From Ardenticatenaceae bacterium (lineage in GTDB: Bacteria > Chloroflexota > Anaerolineae > Promineifilales > Promineifilaceae), in the NCBI GenBank assembly GCA_020634245.1, contig JACKCC010000010.1, forward strand, positions 326,908 to 390,907: a DNA stretch of 64,000 bases, written 5' to 3'. Every line of letters begins with the position of its first letter. Within the stretch, counting starts at the first letter, position 1. Shown piece after piece: positions 34,960 to 42,945 of the stretch. The notes beneath the pieces were generated by a model. That model was not told the origin of the DNA. It ran no database searches and worked only from the letters and a program-made list of their open reading frames with translations. The translations under genes and the position numbers were made by a program.

Positions 34960-35637
34960 TTAAAAGCCTGCAAGTGCCTGGTGGAAAGCGCGGATATTTT
35001 CGGTAATCGACTGCGGCCCGCCGAAGATGGCGCTGCCGGCCACCAAAACGTTGGCTCCGGCAGCCACAATTTCGGCGGCATTGTCCGGTTTGATGCCGCC
35101 ATCCACTTCCAAATCGGCTTGTGAATTAATGGCGTCCAGCATCTGGCGCAGACGGCGGATTTTGGCGGTGCTGCCGGGAATGTAGGATTGGCCGCCAAAG
35201 CCGGGATTGACGGACATAATCAGGACTAAATCCACGTCGGGCAAAATCTCTTCCAGCGCCACGAGCGGCGTTGCCGGATTGAGAGTGACGCCAGCTTTGG
35301 CTCCTGATTCGTGGATGGATTGGATGACACGATGCAGATGTGGCGCGGCTTCGACGTGTACGGTGATGATGTCAGCCCCGGCTTTGGCAAAGTCGGCCAC
35401 ATATTGGCCGGGGTTTTCGATCATCAGGTGCACGTCCAGGATAACGCCGGTCTGGTCGGCTAACGGCCGTAACGCTTCCACAATCAGCGGCCCAATCGTA
35501 ATGTTAGGCACAAAATGGCCGTCCATCACGTCAATATGGATGTGATCGGCCCCGGCGGCAATTGCTTCAGCCACTTCATCGCCCAGTTGGGCAAAGTTGG
35601 CCGATAGGATGGATGGAGCGAGTTTAACCGGGTTCAT
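34960..35637 (-). CDS. rpe: Ribulose-phosphate 3-epimerase
   Basis: 225 residues, full length. Start supported by GAGGAGAAAAAGCG before the ATG. Diagnostic (beta/alpha)8 motifs are KLAPSILSANFAQLGDEV, HIDVMDGHFVPNITIG (catalytic Asp and His metal ligands), DVHLMI, MSVNPGFGGQ and LEVDGGI, followed by the phosphate-binding AGSAIFGG. It interconverts ribulose 5-phosphate and xylulose 5-phosphate in the pentose phosphate pathway. In this window it is the clear pentose-phosphate enzyme, which matters because the fused transaldolase is degenerate. Confidence 0.96.
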   Translation of the reverse strand: MNPVKLAPSILSANFAQLGDEVAEAIAAGADHIHIDVMDGHFVPNITIGPLIVEALRPLADQTGVILDVHLMIENPGQYVADFAKAGADIITVHVEAAPHLHRVIQSIHESGAKAGVTLNPATPLVALEEILPDVDLVLIMSVNPGFGGQSYIPGSTAKIRRLRQMLDAINSQADLEVDGGIKPDNAAEIVAAGANVLVAGSAIFGGPQSITENIRAFHQALAGF

Positions 35638-35728
35638 CGCTTTTTCTCCTCATTGTGGCTAATCTTAGCACCATTTGGTCTGTTTCCAATCTTGCGTTTC
35701 GCACTTTCATTCGGTTAAGTGGGATCCA

Positions 35729-36148
35729 TCACTCCAAATACATCGCCGAGGCAGCAAAAGCCTCTTCCGGCGTGCCGGTGAAACTGCCATTGGGAAACAT
35801 GGATAGTTCATACTTCTCGCTGCTGTAGGCGTAGAAGGCAAATCCCCACTTGTCATCATCATAGTAGAGTAGACGGCACAAGTGAGTCGGCGTGTTGCGC
35901 AGGCGTTCGATCATTTCCTCGCGGGTTTCCGGCCAACCGTCCGGCGGCCAACCTTCGGCGACAAACGGCTCCGTGTAGGCGTCGATGTAGCAGAACTTCC
36001 CCCGAAATCGAATCTCCAACCGGGTGTATTTCCCAGCATAGTTTTCGGCGGCAAATTTTTCGATACGTTGTTTTATTTGATTTTTCTTATGATCCGGTAT
36101 CTTGACTCCACCGGAACCAGGGCTATACACCCATCCTTTTTGTGCCAT
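35729..36148 (-). CDS. Conserved protein of unknown function
   Basis: 139 residues, soluble, with an AAGGAAAAACAT ribosome site before the ATG. The sequence is rich in aromatic residues, with motifs SGGVKIPDHKKNQIKQRIE, FRGKFCYIDAY, WPPDGWPETREEMIERLR and LCRLLYYDDDKWGFAFYAYS. I recall similar short proteins in cyanobacteria and Chloroflexota but know no function. No signal peptide or membrane segment is visible. Transcribed leftward away from the CODH/ACS block. Confidence 0.6.
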   Translation of the reverse strand: MAQKGWVYSPGSGGVKIPDHKKNQIKQRIEKFAAENYAGKYTRLEIRFRGKFCYIDAYTEPFVAEGWPPDGWPETREEMIERLRNTPTHLCRLLYYDDDKWGFAFYAYSSEKYELSMFPNGSFTGTPEEAFAASAMYLE

Positions 36149-36263
36149 ATGTTTTTCCTTCCCTTGAAGCTAACTTTTCAAAACGAAATGATACAGAGCC
36201 TGTTTCATTTAGGCAATTGTCCGGTTTAGGATAATTTGCATAAAAGCCATATCTCTATTTTAG

Positions 36264-36275
36264 TGACATTTGTCA
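36264..36275. promoter_or_regulatory. TGACATTTGTCA palindrome upstream of the CODH/ACS operon
   Basis: Perfect 5-2-5 inverted repeat about 155 nt before the first gene of the acs block and about 115 nt before the divergent gene's start. Size and symmetry suit a dimeric regulator; none can be named. The surrounding 36149-36429 is AT-rich and must hold the operon's promoter, which I could not place securely. Confidence 0.35.
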
Positions 36276-36429
36276 TATTTAATTGTGGTGTTCATCACTT
36301 GCTTGAATGAGCTAATTTTATGGATCATTACAATGAATTGAAACTTTTTTCTTTTGATTGTCACCGGAGTCTACACCTTAGCCACAATAACTTTGACCGG
36401 ATTATACATAAAGTATGGAGGGTAGCATT

Positions 36430-36831
36430 GTGCCGAACCTGACTTTAGAACTTCCCAGTATGTATGGCGATCACCATGTCATTGAGGTGCGTCGTCTTTT
36501 ATTAGACCTGACTGGCGTGACTGATGTCTATGCCAGTAGTAGTTTTCGTGTTGTTGATGTGACGTTTGACGACACGGCCGTATCCCCCGACCAAATCAGA
36601 CAAGTACTTGAAAAAGCCGGCTACCTGGGCGAATTGCCCCTGCCTGCTGAAACAGGCAAGGCCGCCACGGACGAGGGCGAAAAGCCATTCTTCCGCCACA
36701 CTGCCGCCTTTGAGCAAACCGGGCAGGTGGTCAGCTTTGGTCAGAAAGTGCCCTATAACGGCCGTCCCCTCTGGCCCTGCCCCGGCATGGGGCCTGTCGC
36801 CAGCAAGAAGGAGGAATTGATCCATGGCTAG
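36430..36831 (+). CDS. HMA-like small protein preceding CO dehydrogenase
   Basis: 133 residues from a GTG at 36430, chosen because GGAGGG lies 7 nt upstream; an ATG 15 nt earlier would overlap that site. Residues about 1-70 follow the ferredoxin-like heavy-metal-associated pattern (HVIEVRRLLLDLTGVTDVYAS ... VVDVTFDDTAVSPDQIRQVL; split across two stretches) but lack its CxxC. The C-terminal half has FGQKVPYNGRPLWPCPGMGP, with one Cys. The stop overlaps the cooS start by 8 nt, so it is translationally coupled to CO dehydrogenase. A role in assembly or nickel handling of CooS is an inference from this coupling. Confidence 0.7.
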   Translation: MPNLTLELPSMYGDHHVIEVRRLLLDLTGVTDVYASSSFRVVDVTFDDTAVSPDQIRQVLEKAGYLGELPLPAETGKAATDEGEKPFFRHTAAFEQTGQVVSFGQKVPYNGRPLWPCPGMGPVASKKEELIHG

Positions 36832-38839
36832 ACAAAAACGAACTCCCGAAGAACATAGCATTGATCCCGCCGCCCAACAAATGCTTATCCGAGCGGATCA
36901 GTTGGGCATCGGCACCGCCTTTACGCGGGCCGACAACATGGTTCCCTGCAACATCGGCTCGGCCGGCATGTGCTGCAAAATATGCGGTATGGGGCCGTGC
37001 CGCCTGACCAAGGAAGGCGAAACCGGTGTCTGTGGCGCAACGATTGATACCATCCAGGCCCGTAACTTGATTCGAGCCATATCTGCCGGAGCGGCGGCCC
37101 ATTCCGATCACGGCCGTGACATGGCCTTCACGTTGAAAGCGGTGGCCAATGACGAGGCCGAGGGCTACGTCATCCGTGACGTGGCCAAGCTGCGCACTAT
37201 CGCCAAACTGTACGACATTCCCATAGAAGGCCGGTCGCCCAAAGAAATCGCCAATGATTTGGCCGACTTGTACATTACCCAATTCGGCCAGCAAAAAGGG
37301 GAAGTGGCGCTGGTGAAGCGCGCCCCGGCCAAACGGCAAAAAATCTGGAAAGAAAACGGCGTGACCCCGCGCGGTATTGACCGCGAAGTGGTGGAGGCGC
37401 TGCACCGCACCCACATCGGCGACGACCAGGACCCGGAGCACATTTTGCAGCATGCAGTCCGTACGGCGCTGGGCGATGGCTGGGGCGGCAGCCTGTTGGC
37501 CACCGATGTGTCCGACATTTTGTTTGGCACACCGGCCCCGATTTTAGGGCAGGCCAATTTGGGCGTCCTCAAAGAAAATATGGTCAACGTGGTGGTGCAT
37601 GGGCACGAACCAACATTGAGCGAAATGATTGTGGCGGCCTCACAAACGCCGGAAATCATCGAATACGCCAAAGCGGCTGGGGCCGATGGTGTCAATCTTT
37701 CCGGCATCTGCTGCACGGCCAACGAAATTTTGATGCGGCAGGGCATCCCGGCGGCCGGTAACTTCTTACAGCAGGAATTGGCCATTCTCACCGGTGCGGT
37801 TGAAGCGATGGTAGTGGATGTGCAGTGCATCATGCAGGCGCTGGTCGGTCTGGCGGCCAACTTCCATACCAAAGTCATTACCACGTCACCTAAGGTCAAA
37901 ATCAAGGGATCAACCCACATTGAATTTGATGAACATAAAGCGCTAACAATAGCCAAAGATATTTTGCGCGTAGCCATCGACAACTTCAAAAATCGTGGCG
38001 AAACGAAAATTCCTGACGTGCGTGAGGATTTGATTCCCGGTTTTTCACATGAATACATCAATTACATGCTTGGGGGCAGCTACCGGGCTTCTTTCCGGCC
38101 GTTGAACGATGCGATCATGAGCGGCCGTATCCGCGGCGTGGCGGCTATTGTGGGCTGCAACAACCCGCGCAGCCAGCACGATTATCTCCATACATACGTT
38201 ACCCGTGAACTGCTCAAAAAAGACATCTTGATTGTCGAGACGGGCTGTGGTGCGATTGCCAGCGCCAAGCTGGGCTTATTGCTTGGTGAGGCCGGTTTGG
38301 ATCAGGTTGGTTCTGGCTTGCGTGAAGTGTGCGAGACGGTTGGCATCCCGCCGGTGCTGCACATGGGTTCCTGCGTGGATAACACCCGCATCCTGACCGT
38401 CCTGACCCAAATCGTGGAAGAAGGTGGCTTGGGTGACGACATTGACCAGGTTCCGGCCGTAGGTCTGGCCCCCGAATGGATGAGTGAAAAGGCGCTGTCC
38501 ATCGGTACGTACTGTGTTGCTTCTGGCGCGTACGTCATCTTTGGCGGTTCGTCGCCGGTCAGCGGTATGCCCGACCGGGTGTCCGACAGCGATATTGTGG
38601 CCCATCTTATCAGCGCAGGTTGGGAAGAAAAGTACGGCGGCAAGATGGAATTTATCGCTGATCCAAACGAGATGATTGCCAAAACGCTGGAACACATCGA
38701 CAAGAAACGAGCAGCGTTGGGTTTACCGGAGTGGCATGCGGAGAAGTACGGCCGTTCCGGGGATGCCCGTATGCTGGAACTGGAAGAATTACCGTTCGCC
38801 GAGCGTCGTCAGGCTATTTATGGCGTCGCTGCTGATTAG
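36824..38839 (+). CDS. cooS/acsA: Anaerobic CO dehydrogenase catalytic subunit (Ni-Fe)
   Basis: 671 residues, usual length for CooS/AcsA. The N-terminal Fe-S cluster cysteines are in PCNIGSAGMCCKICGMGPCR and GVCGA. C-cluster ligands are visible as the His in VHGHEPTLSE (about 258) and cysteines in SGICCTANE, VDVQCIMQA, VGCNNPRSQHD, ETGCGAIAS and MGSCVDNTR. It interconverts CO2 and CO at a Ni-4Fe-5S site and feeds CO through a tunnel to AcsB. Cytoplasmic homodimer with AcsB in the CODH/ACS complex. The start overlaps the preceding HMA-like gene. A word-repeat hairpin separates it from acsB. Confidence 0.97.
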   Translation: MARQKRTPEEHSIDPAAQQMLIRADQLGIGTAFTRADNMVPCNIGSAGMCCKICGMGPCRLTKEGETGVCGATIDTIQARNLIRAISAGAAAHSDHGRDMAFTLKAVANDEAEGYVIRDVAKLRTIAKLYDIPIEGRSPKEIANDLADLYITQFGQQKGEVALVKRAPAKRQKIWKENGVTPRGIDREVVEALHRTHIGDDQDPEHILQHAVRTALGDGWGGSLLATDVSDILFGTPAPILGQANLGVLKENMVNVVVHGHEPTLSEMIVAASQTPEIIEYAKAAGADGVNLSGICCTANEILMRQGIPAAGNFLQQELAILTGAVEAMVVDVQCIMQALVGLAANFHTKVITTSPKVKIKGSTHIEFDEHKALTIAKDILRVAIDNFKNRGETKIPDVREDLIPGFSHEYINYMLGGSYRASFRPLNDAIMSGRIRGVAAIVGCNNPRSQHDYLHTYVTRELLKKDILIVETGCGAIASAKLGLLLGEAGLDQVGSGLREVCETVGIPPVLHMGSCVDNTRILTVLTQIVEEGGLGDDIDQVPAVGLAPEWMSEKALSIGTYCVASGAYVIFGGSSPVSGMPDRVSDSDIVAHLISAGWEEKYGGKMEFIADPNEMIAKTLEHIDKKRAALGLPEWHAEKYGRSGDARMLELEELPFAERRQAIYGVAAD

Positions 38840-38918
38840 TCTCGTAGTCGAATAGTCTTGTGGTCTTGTAGTTAAGAACTGACTACCCGACTACTGGATT
38901 ACCTGACTGTTTGACTAC
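38837..38918. repeat. Hairpin of TAGTC words between cooS and acsB
   Basis: TAGTC occurs repeatedly in TAGTCTCGTAGTCGAATAGT and onward, and the opposing arm is GACTACCCGACTACTGGATT and onward with GACTAC words. It begins at the cooS stop codon. The same family occurs after acsB at 41210-41297. Confidence 0.7.
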
Positions 38919-38932
38919 CGACGGAGGATACT

Positions 38933-41212
38933 ATGTCTCGATATATTGCAACCCGCGCCATTCGTGGCGCAAACGCGTTAGTCACTGAAGCGGAAGTGAT
39001 GCTGAACAAGGCGATCGGCGAAAAAGGTCCGGACACACCGGTGGCTTTTCCCAACACCGCTTACTATTTGCCGCTGATTTATGGCATGACCGGCCAGGAA
39101 GTGGAAACGATTGGCCAGTTGGAGCCGGTCCTCAGCCATGCCCGCACCTTGCTGCATCCGGTTCCGTCTAAAAAGCATTGGACGCCCTACCTGGGCGAGA
39201 CGCTGGACAGCGGCATGGCTACCCTGCTGGCCGCCGAAACCATTGAAGCCGTCCGTTTTGTTTACGGTTTACAGCCGGAGATGCTGCCTGGTTTTCATCT
39301 GGCGGGCGGCACGGCGTTTACCAGCCCGGATAACAGCCTGAACGGTGATGGTCATTTGAATGGCCCCATTGACGATATTCAGCTGCGTTCGTGGGGTATT
39401 CAGTTGGTAGACGGCCGTATGCCCGGTTTCGCGGCTATCGTCGGCGCAGCCAAGTCTAATGAAGTAGCCGTCAAGTTGGTGCGAGAATTACAGCGGCGCA
39501 ATATTTTGACGTTTTTATCGGGGAATGTGAACGGCCGTTCCATCATTCACCAACTCCACGAAGAAGGCGTTGAACTGGGCTACGACACTTACACCGTGCC
39601 TTTCGGTACTGACACCATCAGCGCCATTTACGCCCTGGGCTTTGCCACCCGTTCGGCGTTGACTTTTGGCGGCTTAAAAGCGGGGCAGGCCCGCGACATC
39701 TTGCGTTACAACAAAGACCGCGTATTTGCCTTCGTCCTGGCTCTGGGCGAGGTGGATGATTTGAAATACGCAGCGGCCGCCGGAGCCATCAACTTTGGTT
39801 TCCCGGTCATCGCCGACACCGTCATCCCCGAAATTCTGCCCACCGGCGTTACCACTTACGAACATGTCGTATCCATGCCCTTCGAAGAAATTGATGGGGC
39901 TGACGACCTGGAGAAAGCGGAACGCTTGGTACAAAAGTGTATCGAAATTCGCGGCGTTAAAGTTAAAGTAGCTGATGTGCCTGTGCCCGTCCCCTACGGT
40001 TCAGCCTTTGAGGGCGAAGTTGTCCGCAAGACCGACATGCGCGTCGAGTTTGGTGGTAAATATTCCCGTGCTTTCGAATATCTTTATATGGCCGATCTGG
40101 ATGAAGTAGTAGACGGCAAAATCGATATTGTTGGCCCTGATTTCTCCGGTGTGCCCGACAAAGGCGCGATGGATATGGGCCTCGTTATCAAGGTGGCCGG
40201 ACGGCAGATGCAGGAAGACTTTGAGCCGGTTTTGGAGCGGCAAATCCATTACTTTGTCAATGGCGCATCGGGCATTCAACATATCGGCCAGCGCGACATC
40301 GCCTGGATTCGTATTTCCAACAATGCCGCTGACAAGGGGTTCGATCTGGCGCACTTTGGCAAGATTCTGCATGCTCGCTTCCATTCTGATTTTGGCGCAA
40401 TTGTCGATAAAGTGCAGGTTACCATCTACACCGAACCGGACAAGGTGGAAGAGTGGCTGGGCAAAGCCCGCGAAGCCTATGATTTCCGTAACAAGCGCCT
40501 GGCTGACCTGACTGACGATGCCGTAGATGAGTTCTACTCCTGCACGCTGTGCCAATCCTTCGCTCCCAACCATGTCTGCGTGGTCAGCCCGGAACGGCTG
40601 GGTCTGTGCGGCGCGTACAACTGGCTGGACTGCAAGGCATCTTACAACATCAATCCCACCGGCCCCAACCAGCCCATTAAATTGGGTAAATTGGTCGATT
40701 TTGAGAAAGGGTATTGGGAGGGGACCAACGATTACGCCAAGATTGGTTCGCACGGTGTTGTCGAGGAAGTGGCCATGTACTCGATCATGGAAAACCCGAT
40801 GACGGCTTGCGGCTGCTTTGAATGCATTGTTATGCTTATCCCGGAGGCCAACGGCGTGATGGTCGTCAGCCGCGAGGACACCAGCATGACCCCGGCGGGG
40901 ATGACCTTTAGCACGCTGGCCGGGATGGCCGGCGGCGGCATGCAGACGCCAGGCGTGATGGGTGTGGGCAAGTTCTACCTCATCAGTCCCAAGTTCATTT
41001 CGGCCGATGGCGGTTTTAAGCGGGTGGTGTGGATGAGCAGCTACCTTAAGGAAACGATGTCGGCCGAGTTAACGGCCGTTGCCGAACGCGAAGGTGACCC
41101 CGACCTCATTAACCGCATTGCCGACGAGCGCAACGCTACGACGGTTGATGAACTGCTGGCCTGGCTGGAGGAACACAATCATCCGGCGCTGGTCATGGAT
41201 ATGATTTTTTAG
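38933..41212 (+). CDS. acsB: Acetyl-CoA synthase, CO-methylating subunit
   Basis: 759 residues, bacterial AcsB length, with the N-terminal CODH-contacting domain present. Start preceded by GGAGGATACT. A-cluster ligands are intact: FYSCTLCQSFAPNHVCVV and LGLCGAYNW provide the four cubane cysteines (about 536-560), and MTACGCFECI (about 624) provides the C-G-C motif binding the two-metal Ni site. The Phe-rich and Trp-rich middle domain is also conserved. It condenses CO, the methyl group from the corrinoid protein and CoA to acetyl-CoA. The full-length N-terminal domain separates it from the archaeal CdhC form. Confidence 0.97.
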   Translation: MSRYIATRAIRGANALVTEAEVMLNKAIGEKGPDTPVAFPNTAYYLPLIYGMTGQEVETIGQLEPVLSHARTLLHPVPSKKHWTPYLGETLDSGMATLLAAETIEAVRFVYGLQPEMLPGFHLAGGTAFTSPDNSLNGDGHLNGPIDDIQLRSWGIQLVDGRMPGFAAIVGAAKSNEVAVKLVRELQRRNILTFLSGNVNGRSIIHQLHEEGVELGYDTYTVPFGTDTISAIYALGFATRSALTFGGLKAGQARDILRYNKDRVFAFVLALGEVDDLKYAAAAGAINFGFPVIADTVIPEILPTGVTTYEHVVSMPFEEIDGADDLEKAERLVQKCIEIRGVKVKVADVPVPVPYGSAFEGEVVRKTDMRVEFGGKYSRAFEYLYMADLDEVVDGKIDIVGPDFSGVPDKGAMDMGLVIKVAGRQMQEDFEPVLERQIHYFVNGASGIQHIGQRDIAWIRISNNAADKGFDLAHFGKILHARFHSDFGAIVDKVQVTIYTEPDKVEEWLGKAREAYDFRNKRLADLTDDAVDEFYSCTLCQSFAPNHVCVVSPERLGLCGAYNWLDCKASYNINPTGPNQPIKLGKLVDFEKGYWEGTNDYAKIGSHGVVEEVAMYSIMENPMTACGCFECIVMLIPEANGVMVVSREDTSMTPAGMTFSTLAGMAGGGMQTPGVMGVGKFYLISPKFISADGGFKRVVWMSSYLKETMSAELTAVAEREGDPDLINRIADERNATTVDELLAWLEEHNHPALVMDMIF

Positions 41213-41297
41213 TCTGTTAGTCAAATAGTCCGGTAGTCTTGTAGTCGTTTTGACTATTAGACTACTGGACTATCCGACTATCCGACTATCTGACTAA
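41210..41297. repeat. Hairpin of TAGTC words after acsB
   Basis: TTAGTCTGTTAGTCAAATAG and onward faces GACTATTAGACTACTGGACT and onward, about ten TAGTC/GACTA words in all. It starts in the acsB stop and ends against the next ATG. Together with 38837-38918 it brackets acsB. Confidence 0.72.
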
Positions 41298-41800
41298 TGA
41301 CTAAGCTCGTTCGTGATCTCATGTCCGTTGGTGTGCCAACTTGTGCCCTGGATGATTCGGTGGTTGAACTGACGCGCTGGTTTTTGGAGAAGGATATTGA
41401 AGGGGTGGTGGTGCTGGATGAAAATGGGCATGGAGCCGGGGTTGTCACCCACGACGAGTTGATCAAAGCGTATGCCCAAGGGAGTTACGAGCAGTTGACA
41501 GCGCAAGATGTGATGCGGCCTGATGTTCCTGCTGTGCCGCCGGACATTCCTTTGACGGCGGCGGCTCAAATCATGCAGGATATGGGTGTGCGCATCATTT
41601 ATATGACTCATCATGCTGGCGGGATTGAGTACCCGGCAGCGTATTTGACGTACAAACATCTGCTGCGCCATTTGGCGGCGCGTGATGAACAAGAATTGAA
41701 AGATTTAGGTATCAAAGCTGAGCGCGAAGCACCGTTGGAGACGTTTTTCCGGCGGCGGGATGAGGCGCTGCGGCGAGCGAATAAAGGGATGAAAGGGTGA
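41297..41800 (+). CDS. CBS-pair domain protein
   Basis: 167 residues. Two CBS motifs: LVRDLMSVGVPTCALDDSVV to GVVVLDENGHGAGVVTHDEL (split), and LTAQDVMRPDVPAVPPDIPL to a second beta-alpha-beta ending in PAAYLTYKHLLRHL. CBS pairs usually bind adenine nucleotides and act as energy sensors. In the acs operon it might tune the complex according to ATP/AMP; this is inference. The last six codons (ANKGMKG) and the stop are built from the next hairpin element. No clear ribosome site is present, since the hairpin abuts the ATG. Confidence 0.78.
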   Translation: MTKLVRDLMSVGVPTCALDDSVVELTRWFLEKDIEGVVVLDENGHGAGVVTHDELIKAYAQGSYEQLTAQDVMRPDVPAVPPDIPLTAAAQIMQDMGVRIIYMTHHAGGIEYPAAYLTYKHLLRHLAARDEQELKDLGIKAEREAPLETFFRRRDEALRRANKGMKG

Positions 41801-41845
41801 AGAGGTGACAAGGTGGTGGGGGTGAACGTCTTCACCCTTTCACCC
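41783..41845. repeat. Hairpin of AAGGGTGAAG words
   Basis: AAAGGGATGAAAGGGTGAAG and onward faces CTTCACCCTTTCACCC. The left arm codes the last residues and stop of the CBS protein. Same family as 59262-59340. Confidence 0.68.
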
Positions 41846-41891
41846 AAGTGACCGAAGGTCGCCCACCCGTTCACAGAAAAAGGAGAACACT

Positions 41892-42866
41892 ATGCCAATT
41901 GAAATTCCGAAGGATAACTGGCCGGGTACGGTTCGTGAGGTGACGATTGGAGCAACGGCCGCTAACGGTGGTACGCGCACCCACACCATCGCGGTCGGCG
42001 GCGAGAAGGCGCTGCCATTTATGCATTTTGAGGCGGCGATGCCCCACAAGCCGGTGGTGGCGATTGAGATCAAGGATCGTAAACCGGATGACTGGTCGCC
42101 ACTCTTGCTGGAAACCTGGGGCGAGGCAATGGAATTGCCGGGAGCCTGGGCCAAAGCAGCCGAAGCTGCCGGGGCCGATTTGCTGCAATTATCATTGAGT
42201 TTGACTGATGCTGACGGCAATCCAACGACCCCGGAGATGGCGGTAACGGCCGTAAAATCAGTCCTCAATTCCACCGGTTTACCTCTTATCGTATTCGGGC
42301 CGGGGCAGGCTGACGCCGACAACGAGCTGCTGGTTCCTGTGGCTGAAGCGACCAAGGGCGAACGTATCGTGTTGGGCATTTGCGAGGACAAAAACTACCG
42401 TACCATCGTGGCCACCGCCATGGCCAACGGTCATCTGGTTAATGCCCGCGCCCCGATGGACGTGAACTTGTCTAAACAGCTCAATATCCTCATTACCGAC
42501 ATGGGCCTGCCGCTGGACCGCATTATCATGGACCCGACGACAGGCGCGCTGGGTTACGGCATCGAGTACGGCTACTCGGTGATGGAACGGCTGCGGCTGG
42601 CGGCGCTGCAAGGCGACGCGATGACGCAACTGCCGATGCTGGTCACGCCGGGCTTTGAAGCCTGGAAGACCAAGGAATCGAAAGTAGGTACGGACGTTCC
42701 GGCGGAATGGGGCAGCTGGCTGGAACGGGCGATTAACTGGGAAACGTTAACGGCCGTGTCTCTGCTCGAGTCGGGCGCGGACATTTTGGTGCTGCGCCAT
42801 CCGGAAAGCGTGCGTCGGGTTAAACTGGCGATTGATGAACTGACGGCGGTTCCCACCCCGGCATGA
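41892..42866 (+). CDS. acsD: Corrinoid iron-sulfur protein, small subunit (ACDS delta)
   Basis: 324 residues, TIM-barrel, full length. The start follows AAAGGAGAACACT. Family cues are PFMHFEAAMPHKPVVAIEI, AGADLLQLSLSLTDADG, PLIVFGPGQADADNE, RIIMDPTTGALGYGIEYGYS and a final LLESGADILVLRHPES. It pairs with AcsC to carry the methyl-cobamide between AcsE and AcsB. It is placed in the usual bacterial order just before acsC. Confidence 0.95.
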   Translation: MPIEIPKDNWPGTVREVTIGATAANGGTRTHTIAVGGEKALPFMHFEAAMPHKPVVAIEIKDRKPDDWSPLLLETWGEAMELPGAWAKAAEAAGADLLQLSLSLTDADGNPTTPEMAVTAVKSVLNSTGLPLIVFGPGQADADNELLVPVAEATKGERIVLGICEDKNYRTIVATAMANGHLVNARAPMDVNLSKQLNILITDMGLPLDRIIMDPTTGALGYGIEYGYSVMERLRLAALQGDAMTQLPMLVTPGFEAWKTKESKVGTDVPAEWGSWLERAINWETLTAVSLLESGADILVLRHPESVRRVKLAIDELTAVPTPA

Positions 42867-42870
42867 GAGA

Positions 42871-42930
42871 ATTCATACGTCATAAATCATGCGTCATTCA
42901 TCAAGTGACGCATGACAAAATGATGAATGA
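42871..42930. repeat. Hairpin of ATGCGTCAT words between acsD and acsC
   Basis: ATTCATACGTCATAAATCAT (42871 on, to GCGTCAT) faces GTGACGCATGACAAAATGAT (42905 on, to 42930). Same family as 13952, 27531 and 59784. Confidence 0.68.
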
Positions 42931-42945
42931 TTACGGAGATACAAA

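Noticed and set aside
36149..36429. Cobalamin riboswitch before the acs operon
   Set aside because: No B12-box-like conserved core was recognised in the region.
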